Shown: piece by piece, positions 1-4,857 of the stretch
Position numbering within the stretch: the first letter of the stretch is position 1
Layout: each line of letters opens with the position of its first letter
NCBI GenBank assembly: GCA_021823425.1
Contig: JAKANX010000080.1
Coordinates: 1-5,028 of the forward strand
Reading direction: 5' to 3'
DNA length: 5,028 nucleotides
Origin: Microcaldota archaeon
Lineage (GTDB): Archaea; Micrarchaeota; Micrarchaeia; Anstonellales; Bilamarchaeaceae
The notes under the pieces: generated by a model
The model's database searches: none
Told to the model about the DNA's origin: nothing
The model's input: the letters and a program-made list of their open reading frames with translations, nothing else
Program-made: the position numbers and the translations under genes

Positions 1-9
1 TTCCGATCT
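1..9. other. Probable residual Illumina adapter sequence
   Basis: The first nine bases, TTCCGATCT, are identical to the 3' end of the standard Illumina adapter/primer (known sequence ending GCTCTTCCGATCT). Read on the minus strand they give AGATCGGAA, the start of the adapter read-through sequence. The L18 reading frame supports an artefact: it follows the family up to the residues GVKTAI, where archaeal L18 normally continues LDIGL, but here the last three codons give RSE. Nine bases could match by chance, but the position at the exact edge and the loss of homology at the same point make contamination the better explanation. Confidence 0.8.
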
Positions 10-315
10 AATCGCGGTCTTCACTCCCTTGGCCTTCGCCTGCTTGCCCGCGTAGAGCCCAGCGAGGTAAGCCGTGGGGGTGTTGCACTTCGCCGGGAAC
101 CCGGCCGCGTCCTTGAGGAGCGAGGAGTGCATGGAAAAGAGCGTCTTGTCGCCCTTCTCCGAGTATTCCACGAACTGGACCGTGAAGCCCTTGTTCGTCC
201 TGCGCACCACCATCCTCGTCTTGCCGCCCTTGATTTCGGCGAGCCTCTTGGGGTAGTCCGTCTTTCCTTCCCTCCTCCTGCGGAAGGGCATTATGAACGT
301 GGTCTTTACTTTCAT
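1..315 (-). CDS. rpl18: Large-subunit ribosomal protein L18 (uL18), 3' truncated by the window edge
   Basis: L18 binds 5S rRNA and, with L5, docks it into the central protuberance of the large subunit. The visible part is 105 codons, of which the last three (RSE) probably come from adapter, leaving about 102 genuine residues of a protein that is usually 150-200 long in archaea. Family features are clear: PFRRRREGKTDYPKRLA near residues 10-26, the RMVVRRTNKGFTVQFVEY strand region at 34-51, then GDKTLFSMHS at 55-64, and NTPTAYLAGLYAGKQA at 78-93. The ATG at 315 was chosen because it lies 6 nt after the GGTGA at 322-326; an in-frame ATG at 321 would touch the SD. It follows L19e by 10 nt. A frame starting at the GTG inside the SD is also open across this stretch but has no family resemblance. 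Confidence 0.96.
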   Translation of the reverse strand, partial: MKVKTTFIMPFRRRREGKTDYPKRLAEIKGGKTRMVVRRTNKGFTVQFVEYSEKGDKTLFSMHSSLLKDAAGFPAKCNTPTAYLAGLYAGKQAKAKGVKTAIRSE

Positions 316-321
316 TTTCAT

Positions 322-326
322 TCACC
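322..326 (-). promoter_or_regulatory. Shine-Dalgarno GGTGA deciding the L18 start
   Basis: On the minus strand the sequence is TAGGTGAATGAAAATGAAAG. The L19e stop TAG shares its G with the SD. The first ATG abuts the SD with no spacer, while the second, two codons later, has the 6-nt spacing seen at neighbouring genes, so the protein should start MKVKTTF rather than MKMKVKTTF. Confidence 0.7.
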
Positions 327-760
327 TATTTCTTGGCCGCCTTCTCCACGTAGAGATGGTTGTCCTTGAGGTACATGAGCATCGCCTTCTTTCCCTTGAA
401 AGCGCCGCCCTTTATCCTCATGTAAACGTGCCTCTTGTTCTTCTGCTCCAGGTTTCCTTCAACGACGAGCTGGTTGAGGTATTTCCTCTGCGCCCTCACA
501 TTCGTCATCCACTTGTCCTTCTCCGGGGTGCGCGTGTTCATGCTGCCCCTGCGCGAGCCCGCGAGCTTCTTCTTCCTCCTGTTGAGGACCTTGAAGCCTG
601 CCTCGGCCTTCACGTAGACGACCTTGTCCCTTATGAGCCCCCTTACGTCCTCGCGAGTGAGCGCGCTCTCGGCCCTGCCTATCTCCTCGGGCTTTATCCT
701 TATCTTGTTCTCTCCCACTCCGAGGATGTCGGAGGCGAGCCTTTTTATCGTGGAAAGCAT
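326..760 (-). CDS. rpl19e: Large-subunit ribosomal protein L19e (eL19)
   Basis: The product is a 144-residue basic protein of the archaeal/eukaryotic eL19 family, which binds 23S rRNA and has a long C-terminal helix. Its length is close to the usual archaeal ~150. Visible family features are the N-terminus STIKRLASDILGVGENKI with the RIKPEEI segment (to about residue 27), the helical LTREDVRGLIRDKVVYVK stretch (35-51), the arginine/lysine-rich NRRKKKLAGSRRGSMNTR (60-77) and the C-terminal helix region carrying RKYLNQLV and HVYMRIKGGAFKGKKAML. The start is the ATG at 760, 4 nt after GGTGA at 765-769. The same frame stays open far upstream without a stop, but that extension is only a GC-rich shadow of L32e, L6 and S8. 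The stop TAG overlaps the L18 SD by one base. Confidence 0.97.
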   Translation of the reverse strand: MLSTIKRLASDILGVGENKIRIKPEEIGRAESALTREDVRGLIRDKVVYVKAEAGFKVLNRRKKKLAGSRRGSMNTRTPEKDKWMTNVRAQRKYLNQLVVEGNLEQKNKRHVYMRIKGGAFKGKKAMLMYLKDNHLYVEKAAKK

Positions 761-768
761 GTTTTCAC

Positions 769-1149
769 CTAATTGAGCACCGGGATCTTGAGCTCCGCGG
801 CAGCCTTCTTTATCTCGTCCCTCTTCTTCTTCCCCACGCCGCTCGCTATCCTTGCGGCAAATGACCGTTTCCCGTTTTCCGTTCCGGGTTTCGAAACCGG
901 GGACTGGGAACTGGGGACCGCCCTGAGCTCGGCAACGTTGTGGATGAGCACTTCGAAGAGCCCGCTCGGGTGCATTCCCCTCACTTCCACGGCGTTCTTG
1001 TACCCGATTCTCGGGCTCGCGCCGGCCCACGCGAGGCGTATGCGCTTCTTGTTGTCTATTCCGCGGGGCTTCCTCCACCTGTGCTTTACCCTCTTCTTGA
1101 ATCCCGCGTTCAGCACGTTGAACTTGGGCTTGGATTTCTTGATTGCCAT
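769..1149 (-). CDS. rpl32e: Large-subunit ribosomal protein L32e (eL32) with an in-frame insertion
   Basis: The product has 126 residues and belongs to the archaeal/eukaryotic eL32 family, a 23S rRNA-binding protein. Recognisable blocks are the basic KHRWRKPRGIDNKKRIRLAW region (23-42), the SPRIGYKNAVEVRGMHPSGL motif (45-64; homologues have IGYR.P..VRGLHPSG), FEVLIHNVAELRA (65-77) and the C-terminal AARIASGVGKKKRDEI followed by ..ELKIPVLN. Between ELRA and the AARIA block, where the family usually has only a handful of residues, there are roughly 14-18 extra (VPSSQSPVSKPGTENGKR, residues 78-95). These are encoded by the palindromic element at 865-920. The frame is intact and both flanks are conserved, so the gene looks functional. 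Two adjacent ATGs (1152 and 1149) are possible starts. The second is 5 nt after GGTGA (1155-1159) and is preferred. Confidence 0.95.
   Translation of the reverse strand: MAIKKSKPKFNVLNAGFKKRVKHRWRKPRGIDNKKRIRLAWAGASPRIGYKNAVEVRGMHPSGLFEVLIHNVAELRAVPSSQSPVSKPGTENGKRSFAARIASGVGKKKRDEIKKAAAELKIPVLN
865..920. repeat. 56-nt heptad-periodic palindromic element inside the L32e gene
   Basis: The stretch is an imperfect inverted repeat centred between 892 and 893. Pairing the 28 positions of each arm by hand on the plus strand gives 19 Watson-Crick pairs, 5 T.G wobbles and 4 mismatches. The 12-bp core GGTTTCGAAACC (887-898) is perfect. It also divides exactly into eight 7-nt units: the left arm follows CCGTTYC and the right arm follows its complement-like form GGRACYG. 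Neither property is expected of a ribosomal protein coding sequence. It is translated on the minus strand as part of L32e. I infer an inserted palindromic or repeat element; I cannot name its family, and no second copy was seen in this window. Confidence 0.75.
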
Positions 1150-1154
1150 CATAA

Positions 1155-1159
1155 TCACC
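1155..1159 (-). promoter_or_regulatory. Shine-Dalgarno GGTGA deciding the L32e start
   Basis: The minus-strand context is CGGTGATTATGATGGCAATC. A GTG start within the SD is in frame but would overlap the SD itself. The first ATG is only 2 nt away, and the second ATG has a 5-nt spacer like the other genes. The protein most likely begins MAIKKSK. Confidence 0.6.
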
Positions 1160-1161
1160 GA

Positions 1162-1647
1162 TTACACGATTTCGTATATGCCGTCCTGGAACACGCGGCA
1201 GTCCTTTTCCTTTATGCGGAGCGCGCGCTTGAAGTTCGCGATTGTCTGCCCGACCGCGTCCTTGTCCGGCCCGGATATCGTGACCTCCTGCCCCTTGGCC
1301 TCTATCTTGGTCTTGCCGATTATCTTGGAGGTGCGCGGGAGCTTCTCGCCCAGCAGGTTCTTGATGTTGAGCGTGCTGCCCTTGACTTCCAGCGTGAACG
1401 GGAAGTGCGCGTATATCATCTTCATCTTCTTGGTGTAGCCGTGCTCCACGCCGTAGCACATGTTGCGCACGTGCGCCTCGAAGGTGCCCTTGAGCGCCCT
1501 GTTCGGCGCGGTCACGTCCAAAACATTTCCGTTGAGCTTCACGGACACTCCGGGCGCGTCGAACACTTTTTCGACCTCGCCCTTGGGGCCCTTGGCCTTG
1601 ACCTTGTTGCCCTCGACGCTTATCGTGATTCCGTTGGGTATTTCCAT
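1162..1647 (-). CDS. rpl6: Large-subunit ribosomal protein L6 (uL6)
   Basis: L6 binds 23S rRNA near the sarcin-ricin loop and the stalk base of the large subunit. The predicted product has 161 residues, slightly under the usual archaeal ~180. The two-repeat L6 fold is evident: the first half has IPNGITISVEGNKVKAKGPKGEV and APNRALKGTFEAHVRNMCYGVEHGY, and the second has FPFTLEVKGSTLNIKNLLGEK followed by TKIEAKGQEVTISGPDKDAVGQTIAN. The C-terminal RVFQDGIYEIV matches the archaeal/eukaryotic L6 signature R-x-F-x-D-G-[LIVM]-Y. The ATG at 1647 lies 6 nt after GGTG (1654-1657). An in-frame GTG at 1656 lies within the SD and is rejected. The S8 stop is 9 nt upstream and L32e begins 12 nt downstream. 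Confidence 0.97.
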   Translation of the reverse strand: MEIPNGITISVEGNKVKAKGPKGEVEKVFDAPGVSVKLNGNVLDVTAPNRALKGTFEAHVRNMCYGVEHGYTKKMKMIYAHFPFTLEVKGSTLNIKNLLGEKLPRTSKIIGKTKIEAKGQEVTISGPDKDAVGQTIANFKRALRIKEKDCRVFQDGIYEIV

Positions 1648-1656
1648 TGTGAGCAC

Positions 1657-2037
1657 CTAGTAGACGTACGCGAGGAGCCTTCCTCCCACGCCCTTTTCGT
1701 TGGCCTCCACGTTCGTCAGCACGCCCTTGGACGTGGAGACTATGATTACTCCAATATTGTAGGCGGGAAGGAAGCGCTGCTCGAACTTCGGCCATTCGCC
1801 CTTCTTGACCGGGAAACGGGGCTTCACGACTCCGGCCTCGTTTATCTTTCCGGCCAGCTCTATGTCGTACTTGTTGCCCCTCCCGTCCTCCCTTACCCGA
1901 TACGAAACGATGTAGCCCTCCCCCTTGAGGATGTCCAGCACCTTCCCTATGAGCTTGGACGCCTTGACGGTGCAGTGCCTCTGCCCCGCTATCTCGTGCG
2001 TCTTCATCGTGTTGAGCGCGTCAGCAAGAATGTCCAT
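1657..2037 (-). CDS. rps8: Small-subunit ribosomal protein S8 (uS8)
   Basis: S8 is a primary 16S rRNA-binding protein of the central domain; in E. coli it is also the translational repressor of the spc operon. The product has 126 residues, against about 130 for archaeal S8. The N-terminal DILADALNTMKTHEIAGQRHC is typical, as is the domain with SKLIGKVLDILKGEGYI. The C-terminal RNA-binding signature is present as IGVIIVSTSKGVLTNVEA with terminal GVGGRLLAYVY. Two consecutive ATGs occur; the one at 2037 is 4 nt from GGTGA (2042-2046), the other only 1 nt, so 2037 is used. The reading frame extends upstream through S14 in a different frame from S14, which is a shadow. The stop TAG shares its G with the L6 SD. 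Confidence 0.97.
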   Translation of the reverse strand: MDILADALNTMKTHEIAGQRHCTVKASKLIGKVLDILKGEGYIVSYRVREDGRGNKYDIELAGKINEAGVVKPRFPVKKGEWPKFEQRFLPAYNIGVIIVSTSKGVLTNVEANEKGVGGRLLAYVY

Positions 2038-2041
2038 CATA

Positions 2042-2046
2042 TCACC
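2042..2046 (-). promoter_or_regulatory. Shine-Dalgarno GGTGA deciding the S8 start
   Basis: The context TAGGTGATATGATGGAC combines the S14 stop, the SD and a doubled ATG. Only the second ATG has a workable 4-nt spacer. Confidence 0.6.
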
Positions 2047-2204
2047 TAGTATTTCCTGAAGTTTATGTGCTCTGCGACCTCGCGGAAGCACCTCCTGCAT
2101 ATGTGGAGGTTGTACTTCCTGATTACAGCGCGCGCATTGCCGCATATCCTGCACTTCCTCGTGCCCTTCCCTTTGAATTTCTCTTCAAGTGCGACCTTAG
2201 CCAT
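2046..2204 (-). CDS. rps14: Small-subunit ribosomal protein S14 (uS14), zinc-binding short form
   Basis: The gene encodes a 52-residue protein of the 30S head, where S14 contacts the 3' domain of 16S rRNA. It starts MAKVALEEKFKGKGTRKC and ends REVAEHINFRKY. Four cysteines in two pairs, C18/C21 (CRIC) and C36/C39 (CRRC), form the expected zinc-binding knuckle of the archaeal/eukaryotic-type S14. The length is typical for this form. The ATG at 2204 is 5 nt after GGTG (2210-2213). It sits in the canonical place between L5 and S8, 10 nt and 8 nt away respectively. Confidence 0.96.
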   Translation of the reverse strand: MAKVALEEKFKGKGTRKCRICGNARAVIRKYNLHICRRCFREVAEHINFRKY

Positions 2205-2214
2205 CAAAACACCC

Positions 2215-2736
2215 CTACTCCTCTACCTTGGCCTTCAGCTTCTCCTTCGCGAAGCCGATTGCCTCGTCCCTGCTTATGAAATGCGACTTGCCTATCTTGG
2301 AGGACTGGCGCATCCTCTGCTCCACGCGCTTGCCCGCCCTCTTGAGCGTGACGCACACGTCGAATCCGAACACGCCGACCTTCGGGTCGTACTTTGCGCC
2401 CGGGAAGTCTATGTACTCCTTCACGCCGAAGGCGAAGTTTCCGCGGCGGTCGAAATTGCGCGGGCTTATCTTCCTCTTGCGGGAATCCAGCGCGCGGCTG
2501 AGTATGTCCATGGCCTTCTCGCCCCTGAGCGTGGTCTTGAGCCCGATGGGCAAACCCACGCGGAGCTTGAAGACCGGGTTCCTCTTCCTCGCCTTGGTCT
2601 CCACGAACTTCTCGCCCGTGAGCTTCTCCATGAAGCCGCGGACGCCGTCCATCTTCTCTCCCGGCGAGCCTACGCCGATGTTGAGCGTGACCTTTTCAAT
2701 TTCGATTTCCCTCATCGGGTTCGTTTTTTCTGCCAT
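2215..2736 (-). CDS. rpl5: Large-subunit ribosomal protein L5 (uL5)
   Basis: L5 binds 5S rRNA and 23S rRNA helix 84 at the central protuberance and touches P-site tRNA. The predicted 173-residue length agrees with archaeal L5. Visible blocks are MREIEIEKVTLNIGVGSPGEKM (from residue 8), the family segment KLTGEKFVETKARKRNPVFKL, the loop with GLPIGLKTTLRGEKAMDIL, SPRNFDRRGNFAFGVKEYIDFPG with the following KYDPKVGVFGFDVCVTLKR, and a basic helical C-terminus. The ATG at 2736 has a 7-nt spacer from GGTG (2744-2747). An upstream in-frame ATG at 2742 would overlap the S4e stop (ATGA) but is only 1 nt from the SD. Either start changes the protein by two residues. Confidence 0.97.
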   Translation of the reverse strand: MAEKTNPMREIEIEKVTLNIGVGSPGEKMDGVRGFMEKLTGEKFVETKARKRNPVFKLRVGLPIGLKTTLRGEKAMDILSRALDSRKRKISPRNFDRRGNFAFGVKEYIDFPGAKYDPKVGVFGFDVCVTLKRAGKRVEQRMRQSSKIGKSHFISRDEAIGFAKEKLKAKVEE

Positions 2737-2738
2737 TA

Positions 2739-3467
2739 TCATGCACCCTCGTGTTTCTTGGCCTTGTGCTCGGCGCCCTCGTAATTGTCGTCAATCACGA
2801 AGAGGTATTTGGCCACGGTGATGAATTCCTCGTCGCCCTTGAGCTTGGCCTCGGGCCAGTTGCCCTCCTTCCTCCCTATGATTGATTCAAGCTTCGCCAC
2901 GGTCCCGGCGTGCTTGCCTTCGGTTATCAGGCACCTTGCGCCGTCCTGGAACTTGAGGACCTTGGAAATCTTCTGGTCCGGGAGCGAGATTATCACGCTG
3001 TCCCCGACCTTCACGTTGTTGTCCGCGAGAATATTCCTTCCATCGTGGAGAGTCAGGTTGATTTTTCCGCCCTTCACGGTGTGCTTGCCCACCACCTTGC
3101 CGATTTTCACGTTCGCGTGCTTGGTCTCAACGGGTATGAGCTGGCCCTTCTTGTTTACGGTAATCCTGTAGGATTTCCCTTTTGTGAACGTTATGGAGTC
3201 CATGAGCCCGACCGGGAACCTCTCGTCCCTCCTAGCCATGCCGTCAATCATCACTTCCTTTGCGTTGAGCACCTTGCGGTTCTCGGACGCGCTGGTCGTG
3301 AAGCCGAGTACGTCCCTTATCAGGACGCCGAGCGGTATCGCCATCTGCTTCGGGGCCGGCCCCGGCGCAGTGGACATCATGAACTTCTTCTCCTTCTTGT
3401 CGCTGACCGGTATTGCCTTCGGAATCGCGAGCCTTTTCGTGTGGTACGTTCGTCCTTTCTTGGCCAT
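2739..3467 (-). CDS. rps4e: Small-subunit ribosomal protein S4e (eS4)
   Basis: The product has 242 residues and is the archaeal/eukaryotic S4e, a 16S rRNA-binding protein of the 30S body with no bacterial orthologue. Domain order fits the family: a basic N-terminal segment with HTKRLAIPKAIP and the TAPGPAPKQMAIPLGVLIRDVL motif, an S4-type RNA-binding region (about 43-95, containing VLNAKEVMIDGMARRDERF and PVGLMDSI), the central S4e domain, and a KOW-like element at about 176-200 (DGARCLITEGKHAGTVAKL). The ATG at 3467 lies 4 nt after GGTGA (3472-3476). The tail is lysine- and histidine-rich. It is the longest gene here and the only one that ends in TGA. L5 begins only 2 nt after its stop. Confidence 0.97.
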   Translation of the reverse strand: MAKKGRTYHTKRLAIPKAIPVSDKKEKKFMMSTAPGPAPKQMAIPLGVLIRDVLGFTTSASENRKVLNAKEVMIDGMARRDERFPVGLMDSITFTKGKSYRITVNKKGQLIPVETKHANVKIGKVVGKHTVKGGKINLTLHDGRNILADNNVKVGDSVIISLPDQKISKVLKFQDGARCLITEGKHAGTVAKLESIIGRKEGNWPEAKLKGDEEFITVAKYLFVIDDNYEGAEHKAKKHEGA

Positions 3468-3482
3468 GATTTCACCTTATGA

Positions 3483-3854
3483 TTATACTTTGGGCTCCGC
3501 CTTGGCTGGCGCGGTGCCGAACACCTTCTTCCTGTCTGCGGTCATGTTCAGGTCCGTGAGCATGAGGTTGGAGGGCTGGAACGCGATGAGCATCTCGGTG
3601 CCCTTGGCGTTCTTCCTGCTTATGCCTTCGAGGTAGACTATAGCCCGGTTGTAGTTCACCTTGGCTATTTTGGCGCTCTTGCCCCGATTCGAGCCGCGCA
3701 TTATCTTCACGGAATCTCCCTTGTTGAGGAGGAGCGAGCGCGTCTTTATTCCGAGCTTCTGCCTGAGCTCCTTGGAGGTGTGCGCGTGCACCAGGTTCTT
3801 TTTCTCGTGCAGCTTCGCCTCGTAAAGATTTTTCCTTTCAGTGTCCCTTTTCAT
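3483..3854 (-). CDS. rpl24: Large-subunit ribosomal protein L24 (uL24)
   Basis: L24 binds the 5' domain of 23S rRNA and is an assembly-initiating protein in bacteria. The product has 123 residues, in the archaeal range of about 120. The KOW motif is clear at residues 46-67 (GDSVKIMRGSNRGKSAKIAKV). It is preceded by the archaeal-type HAHTSKELRQKLGIKTRSLL and followed by YLEGISRKNAKGTEM. The ATG at 3854 is 5 nt from GGTGA (3860-3864). A GTG at 3863 is in frame but is part of the SD, so the three-residue extension is rejected. The C-terminal APAKAEPKV tail is probably disordered. Confidence 0.97.
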   Translation of the reverse strand: MKRDTERKNLYEAKLHEKKNLVHAHTSKELRQKLGIKTRSLLLNKGDSVKIMRGSNRGKSAKIAKVNYNRAIVYLEGISRKNAKGTEMLIAFQPSNLMLTDLNMTADRKKVFGTAPAKAEPKV

Positions 3855-3867
3855 CAAAATCACCGGA

Positions 3868-4266
3868 TTAAACGACTGCCGGCGCGATTGCCGAAACCTT
3901 CGGGTAGCGCTCGGTTATCTCCTTCGCGACCGCGCCCTTGATTTCCGTCCCCACGGGAAGGCCGTCCTCGGTTATGAGCACTGCGGCGTTGTCCTCGAAC
4001 TGGAGCGTGGTGCCGTTGGGCCTCTTGAAGGGCATCCTCTGCCTCACTATGAGGGCGCGCACCACTTTCTTGACCATCTCGGGCTTCCCTTTTTTCACAG
4101 ACGCGATTACGACGTCGCCTATTCCGGCGGCGGGGTAGCGGTTGCGCACTCCCCTCAAATTGAGCACGTTGATTATCTGTATTTCCTTCGCGCCGGAGTT
4201 GTCGTGGCAGATTACCCTGCTTCCGACCTGGAGTCCGCGCGATACGTGTGAGCCGAGTCCTTTCAT
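3868..4266 (-). CDS. rpl14: Large-subunit ribosomal protein L14 (uL14)
   Basis: L14 sits on the subunit interface next to L19e and takes part in an intersubunit bridge. The product has 132 residues, the normal archaeal length. It shows the conserved N-terminal LQVGSRVICHDNSGAKEIQII, the GIGDVVIASVKKGKPEM segment, and the L14 signature region ALIVRQRMPFKRPNGTTLQF followed by EDNAAVLI. It ends with GTEIKGAVAKEITERYPKV and SAIAPAVV. The ATG at 4266 lies 5 nt after GGTGA (4272-4276), and the gene follows S17 by 14 nt. A second open frame over the same span is a shadow. Confidence 0.98.
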   Translation of the reverse strand: MKGLGSHVSRGLQVGSRVICHDNSGAKEIQIINVLNLRGVRNRYPAAGIGDVVIASVKKGKPEMVKKVVRALIVRQRMPFKRPNGTTLQFEDNAAVLITEDGLPVGTEIKGAVAKEITERYPKVSAIAPAVV

Positions 4267-4280
4267 TCAAATCACCGGGA

Positions 4281-4586
4281 TTACTTCCTCTTCTCGTCCT
4301 TGAATATTTCGAGGACGGTCCAGGCCTTGGTCTTGCTTATCTTCTTGGTCTCGCCTATGCGGACCGTGTCGCCCAGCTTCGCGTTTATGCAGGGCGGGTT
4401 GTGGGCCGGGACCCTGCTCGTCTTCTTGGATATCCTGTTGTACTTGGGCATCACGCTCGAGATGTTCCTTTCCACGATTACGGTGCGCTTGCCCTTGTCG
4501 CTTACCACCTTTGCGGTAATCCTTGAGCCGCGGACCTTGATGCCGCCGTGTATGTAGCAGTTCTTGTCGTCGCATTTTTCAGCCAT
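4281..4586 (-). CDS. rps17: Small-subunit ribosomal protein S17 (uS17), first gene of this cluster
   Basis: S17 is a primary 16S rRNA-binding protein of the 5' domain. The product has 101 residues, near the archaeal norm of 105-115. The N-terminal CYIHGGIKVRG corresponds to the archaeal C-x2-HG..x.VRG block; the protein continues with TVIVERNISSVMPKYNR, the archaeal-specific SRVPAHNPPCINAKLGDTVRI and the signature end ETKKISKTKAWTVLE. The ATG at 4586 is 4 nt from GGTGA (4591-4595). In most archaea S17 lies inside a longer operon after Rpp29 and L29; here about 350 nt of non-genic DNA and a divergent gene precede it, so transcription probably begins in that gap. Confidence 0.97.
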   Translation of the reverse strand: MAEKCDDKNCYIHGGIKVRGSRITAKVVSDKGKRTVIVERNISSVMPKYNRISKKTSRVPAHNPPCINAKLGDTVRIGETKKISKTKAWTVLEIFKDEKRK

Positions 4587-4600
4587 TTTTTCACCATTAT

Positions 4601-4639
4601 TTATTCCCTTGTGAAAAAAGATTGTCGCAGCAGCGGCAT
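4601..4639 (-). CDS. Possible 12-codon leader peptide upstream of S17
   Basis: An ATG at 4639 opens a 12-codon frame (MPLLRQSFFTRE) ending in TAA at 4601-4603, 14 nt before the S17 start. It has its own GGTGA (4647-4651) with a 7-nt spacer. The ten bases GGTGAAAAAA are identical to those at the S17 initiation site, so either the initiation region is duplicated or a real upstream ORF exists. The spacing to S17 is the same as between the real genes of the operon. A role in translational coupling or control of S17 is inference; a chance ORF of this length is quite possible. Confidence 0.3.
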   Translation of the reverse strand: MPLLRQSFFTRE

Positions 4640-4790
4640 TGTTTTTTCACCTGATTCAAACTTGACACTGACGCCTCAGAAAAGCATACGTAACGGATAT
4701 GCACTTCCTTTTTTCGTTTCGATTCCTTCTTGACGGAAGGAGTGTCGCAACGCCGGGCACTGCATCCAGAAAAAGATTCTTGAGCAGTCG
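4603..4790 (-). repeat. Three degenerate copies of a short motif in the S17 leader region
   Basis: Read on the minus strand, three segments resemble one another: about 4790-4769 (CTGCTCAAGAATCTTTTTC), 4762-4722 (TTGCGACACTCCTTCCGTCA) and 4641-4603 (CTGCTGCGACAATCTTTTTT). The last two align over about 40 nt at roughly two thirds identity by eye with one or two gaps, sharing TGCGACA and GGAAT. The first and third share AATCTTTTT. Conceptually translated, the second and third give LRHSFRQEG and LRQSFFTRE. A 29-codon frame without an SD (4765 to 4676) covers the middle copy. The copies could be remnants of a duplicated leader or of a decayed element. Confidence 0.35.
4722..4743. other. Short inverted repeat (hairpin) in the S17 upstream region
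   Basis: On the plus strand ATTCCTTC and GAAGGAGT flank the 6-nt loop TTGACG, giving an 8-bp stem with one T.G pair. The core CCTTC/GAAGG is perfect. It has no T-tract on either side, so it does not look like an intrinsic terminator. It lies within the middle copy of the degenerate motif and could form in a leader transcript of the r-protein operon. Confidence 0.4.
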
Positions 4791-4828
4791 CCCTGAGAGC
4801 GCTAGTTCTAGTTTATTATTTATGAGGA

Positions 4829-4836
4829 TTTATAAA
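4829..4836. promoter_or_regulatory. Palindromic TATA-like box TTTATAAA
   Basis: TTTATAAA is a good match to the archaeal TATA box and is self-complementary, so it could serve either strand. For the r-protein operon, initiation about 25 nt away would fall near 4805 and leave a leader of roughly 220 nt before S17. For the divergent gene it would start near 4857, leaving about 85 nt. No convincing purine-rich BRE distinguishes the two directions. Confidence 0.4.
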
Positions 4837-4857
4837 GGTTGCTAAGCTTAGAATTTA

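Noticed and set aside
8..325. A minus-strand frame starting at a GTG inside the L18 SD
   Set aside because: The sequence has no resemblance to any family, whereas the overlapping frame from the ATG at 315 is plainly L18.
326..1795. A 489-codon minus-strand frame running from S8 through to L19e
   Set aside because: Only the last 144 codons (L19e) have family resemblance. The rest is an out-of-frame reading of S8, L6 and L32e, left open by the GC-rich composition.
940..2049. A 369-codon plus-strand open frame
   Set aside because: It is antisense to L32e, L6 and S8, which are certain. It has no SD and looks like the mirror of r-protein codon bias (rich in L, V, H, R and E).
4597..4605. AATAAATAA on the minus strand as a TATA box for S17
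   Set aside because: It lies only about 11-19 nt before the S17 ATG and next to the SD, so transcription starting 25 nt downstream would fall inside the gene.
4716..4726. A tRNA T-loop-like string (GTTTCGATTCC)
   Set aside because: The flanking bases do not form a T-stem and no acceptor, D or anticodon arms can be drawn around it on the plus strand.
4676..4765. A 29-codon minus-strand ORF in the S17 upstream region
   Set aside because: It has no SD, no recognisable product and is explained by the degenerate motif copies; it is too short to call as a gene.
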